This document shows positions 51,297 through 60,677 of a stretch of 64,000 nt of DNA, piece after piece. The stretch spans positions 153,548 through 217,547 of the forward strand of contig NZ_ADFR01000016.1 of the NCBI RefSeq assembly GCF_000177375.1. Direction: 5' to 3'. The DNA is from Bulleidia extructa W1219. GTDB taxonomy: Bacteria > Bacillota_I > Bacilli_A > Erysipelotrichales > Erysipelotrichaceae. The translations under genes and the position numbers were made by a program. The notes beneath the pieces were generated by a model, which made no database searches, was not told where the DNA came from, and was given only the letters and a program-made list of their open reading frames with translations. The stretch's first letter is position 1; the number at the start of each line of letters is the position of its first letter.

Positions 51297-53594
51297 TTAA
51301 GCATTAATACCCGGAATCGTGTATTCATCCAAGTGTTCTTTTCGAATTTCTTTCTTTTTCTGATTCTTTTCTTTTGGTTTATAGTGCGTACGAAGGTAGT
51401 ACCACAAAATCGGTGAAACAAAAATGGAAGAGAAAGTACCGGCTACCAATCCCACCAACATCGCGAAGATAAATGTAAAGATAGCCTGACTTCCCAAGAA
51501 TAATAGAATAATAACCGGTACAATGGTTGTAAAAGAAGAATTTAAAGCTTCTTTAATCGTTGCATCAATCGCATCATTCACCACCACTTTATAGTCGATA
51601 TTTTCCTTATTTTTACGAAGATTCATCTGTTCCCGAATGCGGTCAAATACAATAATCGAGTTATTGATGGAATAACCGATAATGGTCAATAGAACTGAAA
51701 TCAACTCAATATTCACTTCTAAACGTAAAATACCAAAGACAGCCAACACAATCAAAACATCGTGAACCAAAGCTACAATACAAGATAAAGCATAATCCCA
51801 TTCATAGCGTATCGTCACATAAGCCATCATCGCAATCCAGGCAACCATTGTTAAAATAAACGCATTCTGTACTAAGTCTTTACCAACCACCGGTGTCACC
51901 ACATTATCTCCCGGTTCTTGACCATATACTTCCTTCAAGCTCTTCTTCACCTTTGATAATTCTTCTGTAGAAATAGCCTGTTTGGTGGTCGCATAGACGG
52001 TTTTATCTCCGGAAGCTTGGAACGAATAATTTTTTAAACCAATCTTTTCAAATTCCTTTTGCACATCCATGGTTGTGATCTTTTTATTGGACGTGATGGT
52101 TAATTTCGTACCAGCACTAAAATCAATCCCCAAATTCAAGAAACCAGTTCCCTTAAATTGATTGAAAATACCTAAACCTAAGAAAATGGCGATCGTCACG
52201 ATAGCTGTACGAATTAAGTATTTTGCTTTATCAACATAGTTCACATGATGTGTGCCGGTATAAAATTGTTTCTCTCCTTTGGTCACATCTGGGATTTGGT
52301 TTGGTTTAACGGCAAACCATGTCGGATGTCCATCGCAAATACCGGACTTGATTAAAAGATCCAATAAAATCTTAGATAAACCAACATTTAAGATCAATGT
52401 CATAAAGACAGTAATTATCAACATCGTCGCAAAACCTTTGACTGTGCCAGATCCCCAAATGTACATGATTAACGCTGCAATCAAGGTTGTAAATTGAGCA
52501 TCAAAGACAGCCGCAAAAGATAATTTTTGTCCTTCACGAACCGCTGATCGAATGGATTTTCCGGCATACATCTCCTGACGAATTCGTTCATAATTCACAA
52601 TATTAGCATCCACCGTCATCCCAATACCAAGCACCAAAGCTCCAATACCTGACAACGTGAAAGTAGCCCCCATTAATGCATAGATACCAAAAACAGCCCA
52701 AACATAAGACACCAACATAATGGAAGCAACGATACCCGGCAAACGGTATACAGCTATCATAAATAACATAACAACGCCAACCCCGATCATGCCGGCAAAA
52801 GCTGTTTTACTAAGTGCATCTTGACCATACGCCGCCGAAACAACGTTTGAAGAAATTTCTGTCAATTTCACCGGTAAAGAACCGGAGTTGATTAAATTCG
52901 CTAAAGTACGAGCACTTTCTTCTGTAAAGTTTCCTTGAATGATCGAATCTCCTGATAAAGCTTGATTAACAGAAGCTGCCGAAACATATTTAGGTTCCTT
53001 TCCTTGTGCCTTTTTCTGTGATTCTACTTGGTAGGAATCTCCCTTACTATAGTCCAACCAAATGACCATAACATTTTGACCATTCTTTTTTGCGGCAATT
53101 TCTCGTGTAATTGCTCGGAATTTTGCAGTATCTTTAACTTTAAAAGAAACCACCGGTTCCCCGCTTTGATAAGCTAAAGAAGCGCCTCCCTCTTGCAAGA
53201 TAGAAGAATCGGCTAATTCTTTGTCATTAACATCTCGGAAAGTTAGTTTTGCGGTTGTCCCAATCAACTTACGAGCCGTATTAAGATCTTTCGCGCCTGC
53301 TAATTGAACACGCACACGATTATTCCCTTCCACACTAATTTGAGGCTCATTTACCCCTAAGACATTAACACGCTTACTAATACTCTTGATCACCGATGGC
53401 ATATCCACCGCTTTTCCTTTTTGAAGCGGCTCAATCTGATAAAGGATTTCAAAACCACCCTGTAAGTCAAGACCAAGGTTAATACGACGAATAATCGTCT
53501 GATAAGTTGTAGCGGCTAGCACAATCAAAAGAGTCACGATTAACCCGAATACTCCTAAGCTTTTATTTTTAATTTTTCTTCTTTTCTTTAGCAT
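51297..53594 (-). CDS. secDF: Protein translocase SecDF fusion
   Basis: This 765-residue protein joins SecD and SecF in one chain, twelve membrane helices in total. SecD marks: LGLDLQGGFEILYQIE and ALVLGIGMTVDANIVNYERI; SecF marks: LGIDFSAGTKLTI and LLTIIGYSINNSIIVFDRIR. It uses the proton gradient to help complete Sec-dependent export. The ATG at 53594 follows GGAGGATAAG; an upstream TTG is not needed. It starts one base after the ComN-like gene. Confidence 0.96.
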   Translation of the reverse strand: MLKKRRKIKNKSLGVFGLIVTLLIVLAATTYQTIIRRINLGLDLQGGFEILYQIEPLQKGKAVDMPSVIKSISKRVNVLGVNEPQISVEGNNRVRVQLAGAKDLNTARKLIGTTAKLTFRDVNDKELADSSILQEGGASLAYQSGEPVVSFKVKDTAKFRAITREIAAKKNGQNVMVIWLDYSKGDSYQVESQKKAQGKEPKYVSAASVNQALSGDSIIQGNFTEESARTLANLINSGSLPVKLTEISSNVVSAAYGQDALSKTAFAGMIGVGVVMLFMIAVYRLPGIVASIMLVSYVWAVFGIYALMGATFTLSGIGALVLGIGMTVDANIVNYERIRQEMYAGKSIRSAVREGQKLSFAAVFDAQFTTLIAALIMYIWGSGTVKGFATMLIITVFMTLILNVGLSKILLDLLIKSGICDGHPTWFAVKPNQIPDVTKGEKQFYTGTHHVNYVDKAKYLIRTAIVTIAIFLGLGIFNQFKGTGFLNLGIDFSAGTKLTITSNKKITTMDVQKEFEKIGLKNYSFQASGDKTVYATTKQAISTEELSKVKKSLKEVYGQEPGDNVVTPVVGKDLVQNAFILTMVAWIAMMAYVTIRYEWDYALSCIVALVHDVLIVLAVFGILRLEVNIELISVLLTIIGYSINNSIIVFDRIREQMNLRKNKENIDYKVVVNDAIDATIKEALNSSFTTIVPVIILLFLGSQAIFTFIFAMLVGLVAGTFSSIFVSPILWYYLRTHYKPKEKNQKKKEIRKEHLDEYTIPGINA

Positions 53595-53595
53595 C

Positions 53596-53883
53596 TTATC
53601 CTCCAATCATTTCTGAAAAATCGGCAATAGGCATCTTTGCCCCCTCACGAATAGCTTGATTTGATAAAAAGCGAATGATATCACGTGATTCTATCTTCCA
53701 AATCGTATCTACCGCTTCTGTTAAACTATCATTTGTCCCGTTTTTCCAAATAAACAAAGTCAAATAGTCTTCTAAATCACTATAACTAAGAGTCGGAATT
53801 TGTGTTCTTTTCATCTGTTGTAATTTTAAAACCATCGCCATTTGAACTGATGGATGATTTACATCAAAGACATCTTTGTTCAT
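53596..53883 (-). CDS. ComN-like post-transcriptional regulator family protein
   Basis: This 95-residue soluble protein has LSYSDLEDYLTLFIWKNG and SLTEAVDTIWKIESRDIIRF, resembling the short Bacillus ComN (YrzD) family, whose gene also lies beside secDF. ComN affects comE mRNA in Bacillus; the role here is unknown. GGAGG lies before the ATG. The family call rests on pattern and gene position. Confidence 0.55.
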   Translation of the reverse strand: MNKDVFDVNHPSVQMAMVLKLQQMKRTQIPTLSYSDLEDYLTLFIWKNGTNDSLTEAVDTIWKIESRDIIRFLSNQAIREGAKMPIADFSEMIGG

Positions 53884-53911
53884 TCTTCCTCCCCAGTTTG
53901 AAAATTATACC

Positions 53912-53937
53912 AAAAAAAAGAGCTCTATAATAGAGCT
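53912..53937 (-). terminator. Terminator of the mraZ-mraY operon
   Basis: Read leftward, AGCTCTA pairs with TAGAGCT (the whole 17-base core is nearly palindromic), followed by CTTTTTTTT. It begins one base past the mraY stop. Confidence 0.88.
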
Positions 53938-53938
53938 T

Positions 53939-54943
53939 TTAATGAATTAACAACCATAATCCCATCATAGCAAACATAAATTCCAACAACCAGAACAAAT
54001 AAACCACTTGAACTTCCTTCAATCCCCAAATCTTAAAACTATAGTGAATGGGGGTATAAGGAAATACACGACGATGACATAATTTCACTGATCCAATTTG
54101 AATCATGACACTTAAGGCTTCCAATACCGGAATTCCGGCAATCAGAATAAAAGCCCATTCGGTATGTGTAATAAAGGCAATGGTTGCTAAAGATCCCCCT
54201 AAAGCCAAAGAGCCTGTATCTCCCATAAATACTTTTGCTGGCTTATGATTGAAAAACAGATAGCCAAATAAAGCTCCCATCATAGCGGCACAAAAGATAG
54301 CGATCACTGGTAACTGTTTTTGTACTGCATAGATAAAATAAGCCAGAAAGGCAATCAAACTAACTCCACCTGCCAGACCATCCATTCCATCAGTTAAATT
54401 GACCGCATTGGTAGAACCCATAAACATCAATAAAGTAATACTCAAAAAAAACAAATACCCTATCCATGAAGATCCCTTTAAATAATCCAATCCATTCAAA
54501 CAAGAAAGAAGGAGGATCATGACTAAAGCCAACACCGCTTCAATAGCCAAGCGAGTCCTTGCTTTCAAACCGACATTATTTCTTTTCAAAACAATCGTCA
54601 TATCATCCACAAATCCAATCATTCCAAAACCGATCACCCCTAGTATCAGCATCCATAATGTCAGGTCTTTTTTACCGACTGAAAAAACTAACGTAACCAC
54701 AACGACCACCAGATTAAATAATAAGCCTCCCATAATCGGGGTTCCCGTTTTCTTTTCTAAGGCATATTCAGATTCCGTTTGTTGAATAGATACTTTCTTT
54801 AAATACTGAATGAATTTTGGCATCAAAACCAAAACCAATGCACTACTTAAGTAAAAAGCCATCGCAAATAAGATAGGCATCGTTATAGCCACGATCAGAC
54901 AACCTAAGAGATAAATACCCATCTGAACATATATTTTCTTCAT
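53939..54943 (-). CDS. mraY: Phospho-MurNAc-pentapeptide transferase
   Basis: This 334-residue, ten-helix membrane enzyme has the MraY signatures KKTGTPIMGG, GFVDDMTIVLKRNNVGL, NAVNLTDGMDGLAGG and FMGDTGSLALGG. It makes lipid I on undecaprenyl phosphate. It ends the mraZ operon, 13 bases after the PBP gene. Intact across an A8 run near 54444-54451, which matters when judging the nearby frameshift. Confidence 0.97.
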   Translation of the reverse strand: MKKIYVQMGIYLLGCLIVAITMPILFAMAFYLSSALVLVLMPKFIQYLKKVSIQQTESEYALEKKTGTPIMGGLLFNLVVVVVTLVFSVGKKDLTLWMLILGVIGFGMIGFVDDMTIVLKRNNVGLKARTRLAIEAVLALVMILLLSCLNGLDYLKGSSWIGYLFFLSITLLMFMGSTNAVNLTDGMDGLAGGVSLIAFLAYFIYAVQKQLPVIAIFCAAMMGALFGYLFFNHKPAKVFMGDTGSLALGGSLATIAFITHTEWAFILIAGIPVLEALSVMIQIGSVKLCHRRVFPYTPIHYSFKIWGLKEVQVVYLFWLLEFMFAMMGLWLLIH

Positions 54944-54956
54944 TCTATTCTTCTCC

Positions 54957-57133
54957 TTACGTTCCCAGCTGGACTTCTATCTTATCATTTTTATGCACCA
55001 CTGTATTAGGCGGAATAGATTGTTTTAACACAACTCCATTTCCTTTGATTTCAAAGTTAAATCCCGTCGCCTGTTTCAACGATTCAATTTCTTTACGAGA
55101 CCAACCCCTTAAATCCGGCAATTTAAACTGATTCTTATCCATCACTAAGAAAACTTTTTCAGAAGACCACACACGACGAGAAGCTAGTGGATACTGGCTA
55201 ATCACCGATTGTCCTTTCCCTAACACAAATACATTTGTCTTAGTGGCTTCCAACTGATTCTTAGCATAACTTAAAGAATGATTCACTACATTTGGCATCT
55301 TGGATTGAACCAATTGCTTATCGCTATCCTTTTGATTAGTGGATTTGGTGGTTTTACCTCCAAAGCCATAAGTCATGGCGATCTTTCTTAAAAAAGCTTT
55401 TTGTGGTTCAACCGTTACATGAGCATTCAAATTATCAGGTCCTTTGAAAGCATAATAAACAAGTACTTTTGGATTTTCAGCCGGCATGGCACATATAAAA
55501 GATGAAATTGTCTTTCCCGTATTATAACTACCCTTTTCCGCCACTTCAGTTGTTCCTGTTTTACCCAGTAATTTCACATTTGGAATGCGATAGAACTTAC
55601 CCGATCCATCTTTGTCATTTACCACTTTTGTCATTACCTTTTGAATCCGTTTGGCTGTCTCAGGCGTAATTGGTTGACCAACCACCGTCTTTTTGGCTTG
55701 ATAAATCACCCTTGAAGCATCATAAGGATCTTTAATAGACTCTACAAAATAAGGCTTCACCAGCTTTCCATTTCCCGTTAAAGCCGTATAAGCTTGCATT
55801 AATTGAATCAAAGTCACTGTAGACCCTTGACCAAAAGATAAAGAAACCTTATCTCCTGGATAATTAAAATTTAGGCTTGTAGCTGCTTCCGGAAGACCGT
55901 CAGTATCGACATTTTGAAAGAAGCGAAAATTCTTTAAGTATTTCAAATAAGTATTCGGCGTTATATGTTCCGTTAGAATCGTTGCGGCAATTGTATTCAG
56001 TGAATGAACCAATCCGGAATCTAAACTTTGACTACCCCATTGATGACGACGAGCATTATAAATACAACCATAACTCTTACTTTCGCCCGTACGAACCGGA
56101 TTGTTTTTCCGATCCGATGTATAGCACCATTTATTTCCCTCAGCCTTTTTTTCACCGTCATATTTACCTTCATTCATAGCGGCAGCCCAAGTAAACGACT
56201 TCATAGTAGAACCCGGCTCATACGGCATTTGCGTACCAAGATTTGAATACTCTTTAATATTTTCAAGCGTATTTGGATTAAAGGAATTCGATTGCCCCCA
56301 TGCAATCACTCTACCGGTATCAATTTCCATTGCGGCTGCCCAAACGGATTCCGCCTTCATATTTTTAAGCGTTGCCCTCATGGACTCTTCTAAGGTATTT
56401 TGGATACCGGAATCCAAAGTCAAGGTCACATTATTTCCATTAACCGGCGGTTTGGATTCTTGTTTCATGCCCGGTAAAACATAGCCGTTTTTATCTCTTT
56501 GTTCAACAATAGAACCGTTTTTTCCGGTGAGATATTCATTCAAATACAATTCCAACCCCATTTTACCGATCGTATTACCTTTTTCATTACCTGTTGCATA
56601 GCCAATTAAATTCGACGCAAATTGACCATTTGGATACACCCGTTTAATCGAATCGGTAAATTCAATACCAGGAAGTTTCGCTTCTTCAATTTTTTCTTTC
56701 GTTGCCTTACTTAAATTTCGTCCCTTACTGCCTAATTCAGTTTGATATTTTTTCTGACTTAATTTTTTAATCAATTCTTTTTTGGGAATTCCTAAAATAG
56801 GACTTAAGACTTCTGCTGTCCGTTCTTTATCTTTGATATAAGCCGGTTTTCCATCACCTGTCAACCGCTTTTCGCTTAAGATACAAACAATATTATAAGT
56901 ACGATTATCTTGTGCAATGACATTACCATTACGATCATAAATCACACCTCGAAGAGCTTGTTCTGTCTTGGTGACAACATTAGCTGTTTCAACATACGGT
57001 TTTAGATCTGTTTTGGAACGCATATGATATTGTCTAAGACTCACTTGGAAAACGGAATAAACTAAAAGAAAAAAACAAGAGCTGAAACCACTAAAATTTT
57101 TCCGCTTTCTGCTATCATTCTTTTTTTCGCCAT
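54957..57133 (-). pseudogene. Division penicillin-binding protein (FtsI/PBP2x-like, PASTA), frameshifted in an A/T run near its start
   Basis: The gene starts at ATG 57133 (GGGAGAATAATT upstream): MAKKRMIAESGKILVVSALV, then the frame stops at once. Adding one T (coding strand) to the run at 57069-57075 continues the membrane helix as VFFLLVYSVFQVSLRQYHMR and gives a 725-residue protein. The rest is intact: dimerisation domain, transpeptidase motifs STMK, SLN and KTGT, and two C-terminal PASTA domains (from about MPNVVNHSLSYAKNQL). This is the septal transpeptidase of the dcw cluster and should be essential, so a true knock-out is unlikely. It lies two bases after ftsL. Confidence 0.88.
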
Positions 57134-57135
57134 AA

Positions 57136-57456
57136 TTATTCTCCCACTTTGGTGTTAGGAGTTGGAACCGTTGTAATATTTCCTTGATTACGCTTCATCC
57201 CATTTTTACTGGCAATTTTATTGATACGATCAGCCACCAATAACTTTTGTGTTTCCACCGCAATAGCATTATTTTGCAGTTCCAAGGCAGCTGTTTCTGA
57301 TTTCACTTTTTGCACTTGCGTTGCCAAAGCATTATTGACATTACTCAAGAACAAAGACGAGATTAAATATAGGATAAACATCACAACAGATATCATGACA
57401 TATATTCCATCGAAATTTCTTTTTATTTTTCTGGTTTTTTTAACAAGACGTGCCAT
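57136..57456 (-). CDS. ftsL: FtsL-like cell division protein
   Basis: This 106-residue bitopic protein has a basic cytoplasmic start (MARLVKKTRKIKRNF), one membrane helix (YVMISVVMFILYLISSLFL) and a periplasmic coiled coil (VQKVKSETAALELQNNAIA). Sequence conservation in FtsL is poor; its position between rsmH and the division PBP is the main evidence. It overlaps rsmH by 17 bases. Confidence 0.8.
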   Translation of the reverse strand: MARLVKKTRKIKRNFDGIYVMISVVMFILYLISSLFLSNVNNALATQVQKVKSETAALELQNNAIAVETQKLLVADRINKIASKNGMKRNQGNITTVPTPNTKVGE

Positions 57457-58396
57457 ATTCCTTTGTCCTTTTCTCTATTACTCTTAATTTCGCGCTGTGT
57501 GCACGATGATTATTTTCCAACTCTGCTTCTTTCGCTAAAATCGGCTTTTTGTAAACCAATCGGAAATCGGCCTGTTGTATATCCTCAAATCGAATCGGAA
57601 GTCTTGGATCCGGCTTTTCAATTTCACAATGTTTTTTCAAAATGGTTTTAACCATCCGATCTTCAATAGAATGAAAACTGATTACCGCTAAACGACCTCC
57701 TTCTTTTAACAAGGAGCAAGCTTGATTCAATGCTTGTTCAAGCGTCCCCAATTCATCGTTTACTTCCATTCGAATCGCTTGGAACACTTGTTTAGCAGGA
57801 TGCTTCTTTTTTCTTAATTCCTTAGCCGGTAAGCAAGATTTAACGATATTGACTAATTCAAAAGTTGTTTCAATCGGCTTTCTTTCACGAATCTCACAAA
57901 TTTTATTGGCAATCATAGGAGCATATCTTTCTTCAGAATATTTCAAAAAAATGTCCTTTAGTTCTTTTGCACTATAATGATTAACCACTTGGTAAGCATC
58001 TAAATCTTGGCTTTGATCCATTCGCATATCCAAACGAGCCTCAAAACGATAACTAAAGCCCCGATCCCCTTGATCAAATTGTGGAGAACTGACTCCCAGA
58101 TCAAATAAAATACCATCTACTTTCTCGACTCCTAACGATTGAAGTTTTTCCATCATTTTTGAAAAATCCGCATGAATCAGTGTCACTTTTTCAGCATAGG
58201 ATTTTAGCTTTAGAGAACACTCTTCGATCGCTTGTTGATCCTTATCAAAGGAATATAGATGACCCGTTGTCAACTTCTTTAAAATTTCCACACTATGTCC
58301 AGCCCGACCCAAGGTCGCATCCACATAAATACCTTCCGGCAAAATTTTTAAAGCCTCTAAACTCTCCTCTAATAAGACCGAAATATGCTCACTCAT
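57440..58396 (-). CDS. rsmH: 16S rRNA (cytosine(1402)-N(4))-methyltransferase
   Basis: This 318-residue enzyme opens HISVLLEESLEALKILPEGI and contains YVDATLGRAGHS (SAM site), DGILFDLGVSSPQFD, RGFSYR and the C-terminal AVISFHSIEDRMVK. It methylates C1402 in the ribosomal decoding centre. It overlaps mraZ by four bases and ftsL by 17. Confidence 0.97.
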   Translation of the reverse strand: MSEHISVLLEESLEALKILPEGIYVDATLGRAGHSVEILKKLTTGHLYSFDKDQQAIEECSLKLKSYAEKVTLIHADFSKMMEKLQSLGVEKVDGILFDLGVSSPQFDQGDRGFSYRFEARLDMRMDQSQDLDAYQVVNHYSAKELKDIFLKYSEERYAPMIANKICEIRERKPIETTFELVNIVKSCLPAKELRKKKHPAKQVFQAIRMEVNDELGTLEQALNQACSLLKEGGRLAVISFHSIEDRMVKTILKKHCEIEKPDPRLPIRFEDIQQADFRLVYKKPILAKEAELENNHRAHSAKLRVIEKRTKEYGTSC

Positions 58397-58830
58397 AACA
58401 GCATCTCCGTCAAATCTTCCGCAAAGTTTTCGAAATTGTCACCACCAATTTGGCTATATTCGTCATATTTCTTTTCTGGCCATATTTCAAAGTGATTCGA
58501 AGCCCCAACAACCACACAAGCTTTTTCAAAGCCTTCATCCCGCAACTGAAATTGAGGAAGAAGGATGCGACCTTGGCTATCCAAAGCACATTCATCCGCT
58601 TTTCCTGTGATACGGCGAACAAACGCCCTAACTTTCGCATTGGTGATTGGTAACCCGTTCAATTTTTCAACCAACGCTTCCCATTCTTCTTGTGCAAAAG
58701 CAGCCAAGCAACCATCCAACCATTCCGTCACATAAATCTTAGGGGTTAATTGATCACGGTATTTCGCAGGAATCATCAAACGATTTTTAGCATCCAAATG
58801 ATGGCGATATTCACCAGTAAATAATCTCAT
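58393..58830 (-). CDS. mraZ: Transcriptional regulator MraZ
   Basis: This 145-residue protein has two SpoVT/AbrB-like halves: MRLFTGEYRHHLDAKNRLMI with PAKYRD, and a second with CALDSQGRILLPQFQLRD. MraZ binds repeats in its own promoter and controls the dcw operon. The ATG at 58830 follows AGGATTGTGAA; a longer in-frame start would lie in the operator. It heads rsmH, ftsL, pbp and mraY. Confidence 0.97.
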   Translation of the reverse strand: MRLFTGEYRHHLDAKNRLMIPAKYRDQLTPKIYVTEWLDGCLAAFAQEEWEALVEKLNGLPITNAKVRAFVRRITGKADECALDSQGRILLPQFQLRDEGFEKACVVVGASNHFEIWPEKKYDEYSQIGGDNFENFAEDLTEMLL

Positions 58831-58843
58831 TTCACAATCCTTC

Positions 58844-58896
58844 CCACTTCTTACCACTTTCTACCACAATATTAACAAAATTCTTATTTTTTTCAA
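58844..58896 (-). promoter_or_regulatory. mraZ promoter with three MraZ-box repeats
   Basis: Read leftward, TTGAAA (58896-58891) and TAATAT (58874-58869) are 16 bases apart. Directly after the -10 box come three GTGG repeats with exact 10-base period: GTGGTAGAAA, GTGGTAAGAA, GTGGGAAGGA (58867 to 58838). This is the expected MraZ autoregulatory site. Confidence 0.85.
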
Positions 58897-58924
58897 GTGT
58901 TTCAAGAGCTTTATCCAAAAAACA

Positions 58925-58953
58925 TAAAAAAAGAAGAAAAGATTTTCTCTTCT
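58925..58953 (-). terminator. Second hairpin downstream of rpmF
   Basis: Read leftward, AGAAGAGAAAA pairs with TTTTCTTCT (one bulge region) and is followed by TTTTTTT. It backs up the rpmF terminator and insulates the mraZ promoter. Confidence 0.6.
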
Positions 58954-58972
58954 CTTCCCTTACACAAAAAAT

Positions 58973-59002
58973 AAAAAAGACTTTTCCAAAAGGATCAGTC
59001 TT
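58973..59002 (-). terminator. Terminator of the DUF177-rpmF operon
   Basis: Read leftward, AAGACT pairs with AGTCTT with further TCC/GGA pairing inside, then TTTTTTATTTTTT. It overlaps the last bases of rpmF. Confidence 0.8.
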
Positions 59003-59177
59003 AAGCGTTCACTGCAGAACTTTCTTTCCCTGTACCACCACAACTTGGACAGGCATGGTGAGGAAGCTTGTAAGCGCCACAATTAGGGCACTTCACGAAT
59101 GTGGCAGCGGCTAATTTGTAGTGCGTTCTTCTCTTGTTCTTGCGAGTCTTTGAATTTCTTCTTTGTTGAACAGCCAT
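59001..59177 (-). CDS. rpmF: Ribosomal protein L32
   Basis: This 58-residue protein opens [20 protein letters not shown] and has a zinc ribbon with CPNCG and CPSCG, so it is the zinc-binding form of L32. AGGAGGTGCAATAAG precedes the ATG. It follows the DUF177 gene by 13 bases, the standard pairing in bacteria. Confidence 0.97.
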   Translation of the reverse strand: MAVQQRRNSKTRKNKRRTHYKLAAATFVKCPNCGAYKLPHHACPSCGGTGKESSAVNA

Positions 59178-59190
59178 CTTATTGCACCTC

Positions 59191-59694
59191 CTAATCTTGT
59201 TCTTTAAACTCTTTCAGCTTAGCCAAACGAGGATCTATTTCCTCCGATTGACTTTTCTGGTAGGCAGCTTCACTATAGACTTTCCAGCCATCCCCTTCAG
59301 GATACTCGTCATCGGCTGCTTGTGTTACTTGTAGGGGAACCTCTAATTGAATTGCATCTAAAATCGCTTGCCGTAGATCGACGACATCATTTTCAACCAG
59401 GCGAACACCATCTTCTTCACTTGGAACGAAGCTATACACTTCATCGCTTTCCGTTCGGAATGGTAAGCGAAGAGGCTCGTTCGTAATGGAATCGGGAAGA
59501 ATCATATCCCCCTCCAAATCCAAATGAACTAAAACTTCCGTTTCTTCTCCATTCAGATACCCATCTGCGACCAAATGAACATTCTCAAGCGCTAAAATCT
59601 CCGACATTCGATCAAAATCAGATTGTAAAAATCCTAGATCTTGATCCACATGAAAGTTATCATTTTGCAATAATTGCGCCCTCGTCCACTTCAC
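59191..59694 (-). CDS. yceD: DUF177 (YceD) family protein
   Basis: This 167-residue acidic protein has the DUF177 pattern: [20 protein letters not shown], then the acidic [20 protein letters not shown] and a C-terminal [11 protein letters not shown]. The family is linked to 23S rRNA metabolism in bacteria and plants and usually sits upstream of rpmF, as here. The start is GTG, six bases after GGAGAAC. Confidence 0.92.
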   Translation of the reverse strand: MKWTRAQLLQNDNFHVDQDLGFLQSDFDRMSEILALENVHLVADGYLNGEETEVLVHLDLEGDMILPDSITNEPLRLPFRTESDEVYSFVPSEEDGVRLVENDVVDLRQAILDAIQLEVPLQVTQAADDEYPEGDGWKVYSEAAYQKSQSEEIDPRLAKLKEFKEQD

Positions 59695-59724
59695 TTCGTT
59701 CTCCTTACCTAATAACGCCTAATC

Positions 59725-59752
59725 ATTATACCAGAGGAAAGCCTAAAGTCAA
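59725..59752 (-). promoter_or_regulatory. Promoter of yceD-rpmF
   Basis: Read leftward, TTGACT (59752-59747) and TATAAT (59730-59725) are 16 bases apart. The -35 box overlaps the last codons of the upstream hydrolase gene. Confidence 0.75.
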
Positions 59753-60624
59753 TCAACCACGGTCTTCAAATAAGCTCCCACTCTTTTATATACCTTTTCA
59801 TATCCTTCTTCATGGAGGATATCATGTTTCATATGACTAAATAAAGCACTTTGAATCTTTGTATAACCCACCAATCGTAAGCGATAAATCGTATCCTGAA
59901 AACCCTTTAAATATCCAATAACCGGATCATCTTCTCCCCCGATCAACAAAATAGATAAATCAGGATTATGACAAGCATACTCCCTGACATCACTCATCTG
60001 AATATTTAGTGCCAACAAATCATAGTATCCCTGAATTGTCCAAAGTGGAATTAAATAAGGGTCTTTTCTGGCTTCTGCTAAAAATTTTGAATTATAAGCA
60101 ACCCAACTTTCCCCTTTTTTCTGACCTACCTGAAATCCTCCGGTCACGACTTTATCCATTAATTTAGATTTTCCTTTTGGCCCTTTTTGAATTTCTAAAA
60201 TCTTCGCTAATGTCATCCCCATATAAGCGCTTGGATTATACATAGCCGGTCCTTGTAAAACCAAAGCTTCAATCAAGTGATCGTATTCTTGAATAAAAGC
60301 CCGGGCAATCATAGAACCGAAAGAATGGCCATACACAACCACAGGTATTCCAGGATAGCTATGTTTGATTCGCTCCACCACTGTTTTCAATTGTTCCACC
60401 AGATTCTTCCAACCATCTTTTTCTCCAAAGTAGCCCCTATCTTCCTTAGCCACACTTGGTCCATGTCCCAGCAAAGAATAACGTACGACCAGATAGCCTT
60501 GTTGACTTAAATAGTTCGCAAAATCAGTATAGCGAAAAAGATGTTCCTGCATACCGTGTACGATGATCACTATTGCTTTTACTTTTCCGATTGGCTTTTC
60601 AATCAAAAGGTCTCTTATTTCCAT
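59749..60624 (-). CDS. Alpha/beta hydrolase, monoacylglycerol-lipase-like
   Basis: This 291-residue hydrolase has the oxyanion region IVHGMQEHLFRYTDFANYL, nucleophile elbow VYGHSFGSMIA, acid region LLIGGEDDPVIG and the final His in FSHMKHDILHE. It resembles lysophospholipase/monoglyceride lipase proteins (hydrolase_4). The SLLGHG segment replaces the usual DxRGHG. No signal peptide, so it acts in the cytoplasm on lipid esters or similar. GAGAGG precedes the ATG. It is divergent from tmcAL. Confidence 0.88.
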   Translation of the reverse strand: MEIRDLLIEKPIGKVKAIVIIVHGMQEHLFRYTDFANYLSQQGYLVVRYSLLGHGPSVAKEDRGYFGEKDGWKNLVEQLKTVVERIKHSYPGIPVVVYGHSFGSMIARAFIQEYDHLIEALVLQGPAMYNPSAYMGMTLAKILEIQKGPKGKSKLMDKVVTGGFQVGQKKGESWVAYNSKFLAEARKDPYLIPLWTIQGYYDLLALNIQMSDVREYACHNPDLSILLIGGEDDPVIGYLKGFQDTIYRLRLVGYTKIQSALFSHMKHDILHEEGYEKVYKRVGAYLKTVVD

Positions 60625-60677
60625 TGTTCAAACCTCTCTTTTCCTGTTATTCTAACATAAGTATAAGGAGGAATCGG

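Noticed and set aside
51233..51421. Open frame antiparallel or shifted within secDF end
   Set aside because: It overlaps the conserved secDF C-terminus in another frame and has no ribosome site; it also crosses the hairpin.
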